Positions 6,736 through 7,686 of a DNA stretch of 7,686 nucleotides are shown here, in pieces. The notes beneath the pieces are model-generated. The model did not search any database and was not told where the DNA came from. It saw nothing but the letters and a program-made list of their open reading frames with translations. Source of the DNA: Bacillota bacterium (GTDB lineage: Bacteria > Bacillota > Sulfobacillia > Sulfobacillales > Sulfobacillaceae); contig JAKADI010000063.1 in the NCBI GenBank assembly GCA_021820675.1, positions 1 to 7,686 of the forward strand. Direction: 5' to 3'. A program made the position numbers and the translations under genes. Position 1 is the stretch's first letter, and each line of letters begins with the position of its first letter.

Positions 6736-6800
6736 GACTCTGGTGTTATAGTATTTCCTTGATTCATCCCTGATTGCCTTGAGGACTGAAGCCGCTTTGA

Positions 6801-6890
6801 TCAAGAGTTCAAGAAGGATGCGAAGAATTCGTGTGCTGGCCGGAAATCGGCGTTGGTGCCCATGAGCTCGTAGATTGCGCTAAAGCGCAT
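6801..6890 (-). other. Short open frame of 29 codons, possibly a gene remnant
   Basis: From ATG at 6890 to TGA at 6803-6801 the frame reads M-R-F-S-A-I-Y-E-L-M-G-T-N-A-D-F-R-P-A-H and ends F-F-A-S-F-L-N-S. AGGG lies 6 nt before the ATG. A different frame, lacking a good start, runs on to a TAG at 6735-6733 and ends I-K-A-A-S-V-L-K-A-I-R-D-E-S-R-K-Y-Y-N. The two together could be a short gene broken by one frameshift, or chance. A TGCGC-TAAA-GCGCA hairpin (6876-6889) overlaps the start. I do not recognise a family. Confidence 0.2.
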
Positions 6891-6907
6891 GTCGAACCCT
6901 AGACATT

Positions 6908-6936
6908 AAAAAAGGAGCACTAGCGTGCTCCTTTTA
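6908..6936 (-). terminator. Intrinsic terminator of the spoIIIA operon
   Basis: A perfect 11-bp stem (6925-6935 with 6910-6920) with a 4-nt loop is followed on the minus strand by a run of six T (6913-6908, the first bases shared with the stem). It begins 16 nt after the spoIIIAH stop codon. It separates the sporulation operon from accC. The plus-strand T-run is only four bases, and no plus-strand gene reads into it. Confidence 0.92.
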
Positions 6937-6952
6937 GAGATTTCGGCGTGGG

Positions 6953-7453
6953 TCAGGACTTGGGAAAAATAACAACGTCTTGCGGGGGCAAACTTGTCAC
7001 TTCCGTTAGGGTATTCGCGATCCGGCCGATTTGCTGCGTATTTAAATGGGCGGCGCCGATGACCACGACGGCCTTATTTTGCGTAACGGTCACGGCGCTT
7101 AACGGAAAACCTCGCGCTGACAACAGTCCTTCAGCTTGCGTTTCCGCTTTTAACTCTTGCGTATCCCGAACCATGGTGGCACTGGCTTGATCTTTGGCGG
7201 ATTGCGATATTGACGGATTGTTGGTTAGAGCTTTCAGTGTCGCAATTTCTTCAGTCATGACACGGTCGCGGTGCATCCGGTAGTTTACAAAATAGTTTTC
7301 CAAATTCGTTACCGTCTTCGTTTGTTGTTTCTTCGTGGGAACCGTGGTATATGCCGTCGCGTTGGGAGATGTCCGGTGATACACGACGTAACCCAGCAAT
7401 ACCGCCAATACGGTGACGAAAGCAGCAAACCGCACAATTTGTGGACGATTCAT
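6953..7453 (-). CDS. spoIIIAH: Stage III sporulation protein AH
   Basis: 166 residues, shorter than B. subtilis SpoIIIAH (about 218). SpoIIIAH sits in the mother-cell membrane and pairs with forespore SpoIIQ across the intermembrane space, forming part of the channel that sustains forespore gene expression. One N-terminal membrane helix is visible (about 7-25, FAAFVTVLAVLLGYVVY), followed by a polar linker. Then comes the typical YFVNYRMHRDRVMTEEIATL helix (54-73), a second charged helix (84-108) and the strand-rich ring-building motif GFPLSAVTVTQNKAVVVIGA (115-134) ending QDVVIFPKS (158-166). The ATG at 7453 has AGAGGAGAG (7469-7461) 7 nt upstream. It is last in its operon, 41 nt after spoIIIAG. 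Expression is expected from sigma-E in the mother cell, from a promoter outside the window. Confidence 0.9.
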   Translation of the reverse strand: MNRPQIVRFAAFVTVLAVLLGYVVYHRTSPNATAYTTVPTKKQQTKTVTNLENYFVNYRMHRDRVMTEEIATLKALTNNPSISQSAKDQASATMVRDTQELKAETQAEGLLSARGFPLSAVTVTQNKAVVVIGAAHLNTQQIGRIANTLTEVTSLPPQDVVIFPKS

Positions 7454-7494
7454 TATTGTTCTCTCCTCTCATCAATCAATGCCGACAATCACGG

Positions 7495-7686
7495 CTATTG
7501 TGTTGGTAAAATAAGCACTTGATAGGGCTGAATTTGTAATAACGTTTCCACGGCTTGCGCTAATTCCGCGCGAACCTGTGGATTACGGGCGGCAGAACAG
7601 ACCACGACGACACCCTGTACCGCCGGACCGATTTCATCGAGTGGCACCACAGCTTCTCCGGAATTGGTGGTAATCACCACCGTTGA
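7495..7686 (-). CDS. spoIIIAG: Stage III sporulation protein AG, C-terminal fragment (starts outside the window)
   Basis: The last 63 codons are present, ending in TAG at 7497-7495. The segment PAVQGVVVVCSAARNPQVRA (21-40), followed by ELAQAVETLLQI and QVLILPTQ, matches the C-terminal end of the SpoIIIAG ring-building domain, where 'P.(I/V).GV(L/V)VV..GA..P.V+..I..AV..LL.(V/I)' is typical. SpoIIIAG forms a large ring in the mother-cell membrane as part of the feeding channel. The membrane helix and N-terminal half lie outside the window. Position directly ahead of spoIIIAH supports the call. Confidence 0.88.
   Translation of the reverse strand, partial: STVVITTNSGEAVVPLDEIGPAVQGVVVVCSAARNPQVRAELAQAVETLLQIQPYQVLILPTQ

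Larger units (their letters stand above)
6684..6907 (-). other. Intergenic region between the spoIIIA terminator and accC
   Basis: This is the position where B. subtilis carries accB. No frame here encodes a biotin carrier protein, and the E-A-M-K-M biotinylation pattern is absent. Contents visible are the possible promoter, the short open frame, the palindrome gtctagac (6731-6738) and the accC ribosome site. Confidence 0.6.

Noticed and set aside
1..7686. CRISPR array, tRNA, rRNA, insertion sequence or defence system
   Set aside because: No spaced repeats, cloverleaf patterns, complete transposase or terminal repeats were seen; nearly all of the window is accounted for by conserved housekeeping genes.

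Overview
The window is a compact block of housekeeping genes. Every supported gene lies on the minus strand, so transcription runs from high to low coordinates. The order is spoIIIAG (3' end), spoIIIAH, a terminator, accC, an Asp23/Gls24-family gene (yqhY-like), nusB, a TsaD/Kae1-like paralogue, folD, xseA, xseB, ispA, and the first codons of dxs. This matches the spoIIIA-acc-yqhY-nusB-folD-xseA-xseB-ispA-dxs neighbourhood of Bacillus subtilis and many other endospore-forming Firmicutes. The SpoIIIA genes imply an endospore former. Moderate base composition, many GTG/TGA junctions and the extra TsaD-like gene between nusB and folD suggest a deep-branching, Sulfobacillus/Clostridia-like lineage. 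That assignment is an inference.

Region by region: 7686-6953 holds the end of the sporulation-channel operon, closed by a clear intrinsic terminator (6908-6936). The gap 6907-6684 has no accB, which is where B. subtilis carries it. It holds a possible weak accC promoter and two short overlapping open frames that may be coding debris. From 6683 to 4373 come biotin carboxylase, the YqhY-like protein and the antitermination factor NusB. The TsaD-like gene (4376-3414) starts inside the nusB stop codon. A 210-bp gap (3413-3204) follows and contains a long imperfect hairpin. folD, xseA, xseB, ispA and dxs are then packed with 4-bp overlaps or very small gaps, most likely one translationally coupled transcript.

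Functionally the block combines fatty-acid precursor supply (accC and its probable modulator), rRNA transcription and processing (nusB), one-carbon metabolism (folD), DNA repair (exonuclease VII subunits) and isoprenoid synthesis (ispA, dxs). I see no mobile element, CRISPR array, tRNA, rRNA or defence system, and no convincing undescribed system. The points most worth a second look are the missing accB, the divergent TsaD paralogue, an Asp-to-Asn change in the second metal-binding motif of IspA, the hairpin ahead of folD, and the possible gene remnant upstream of accC.
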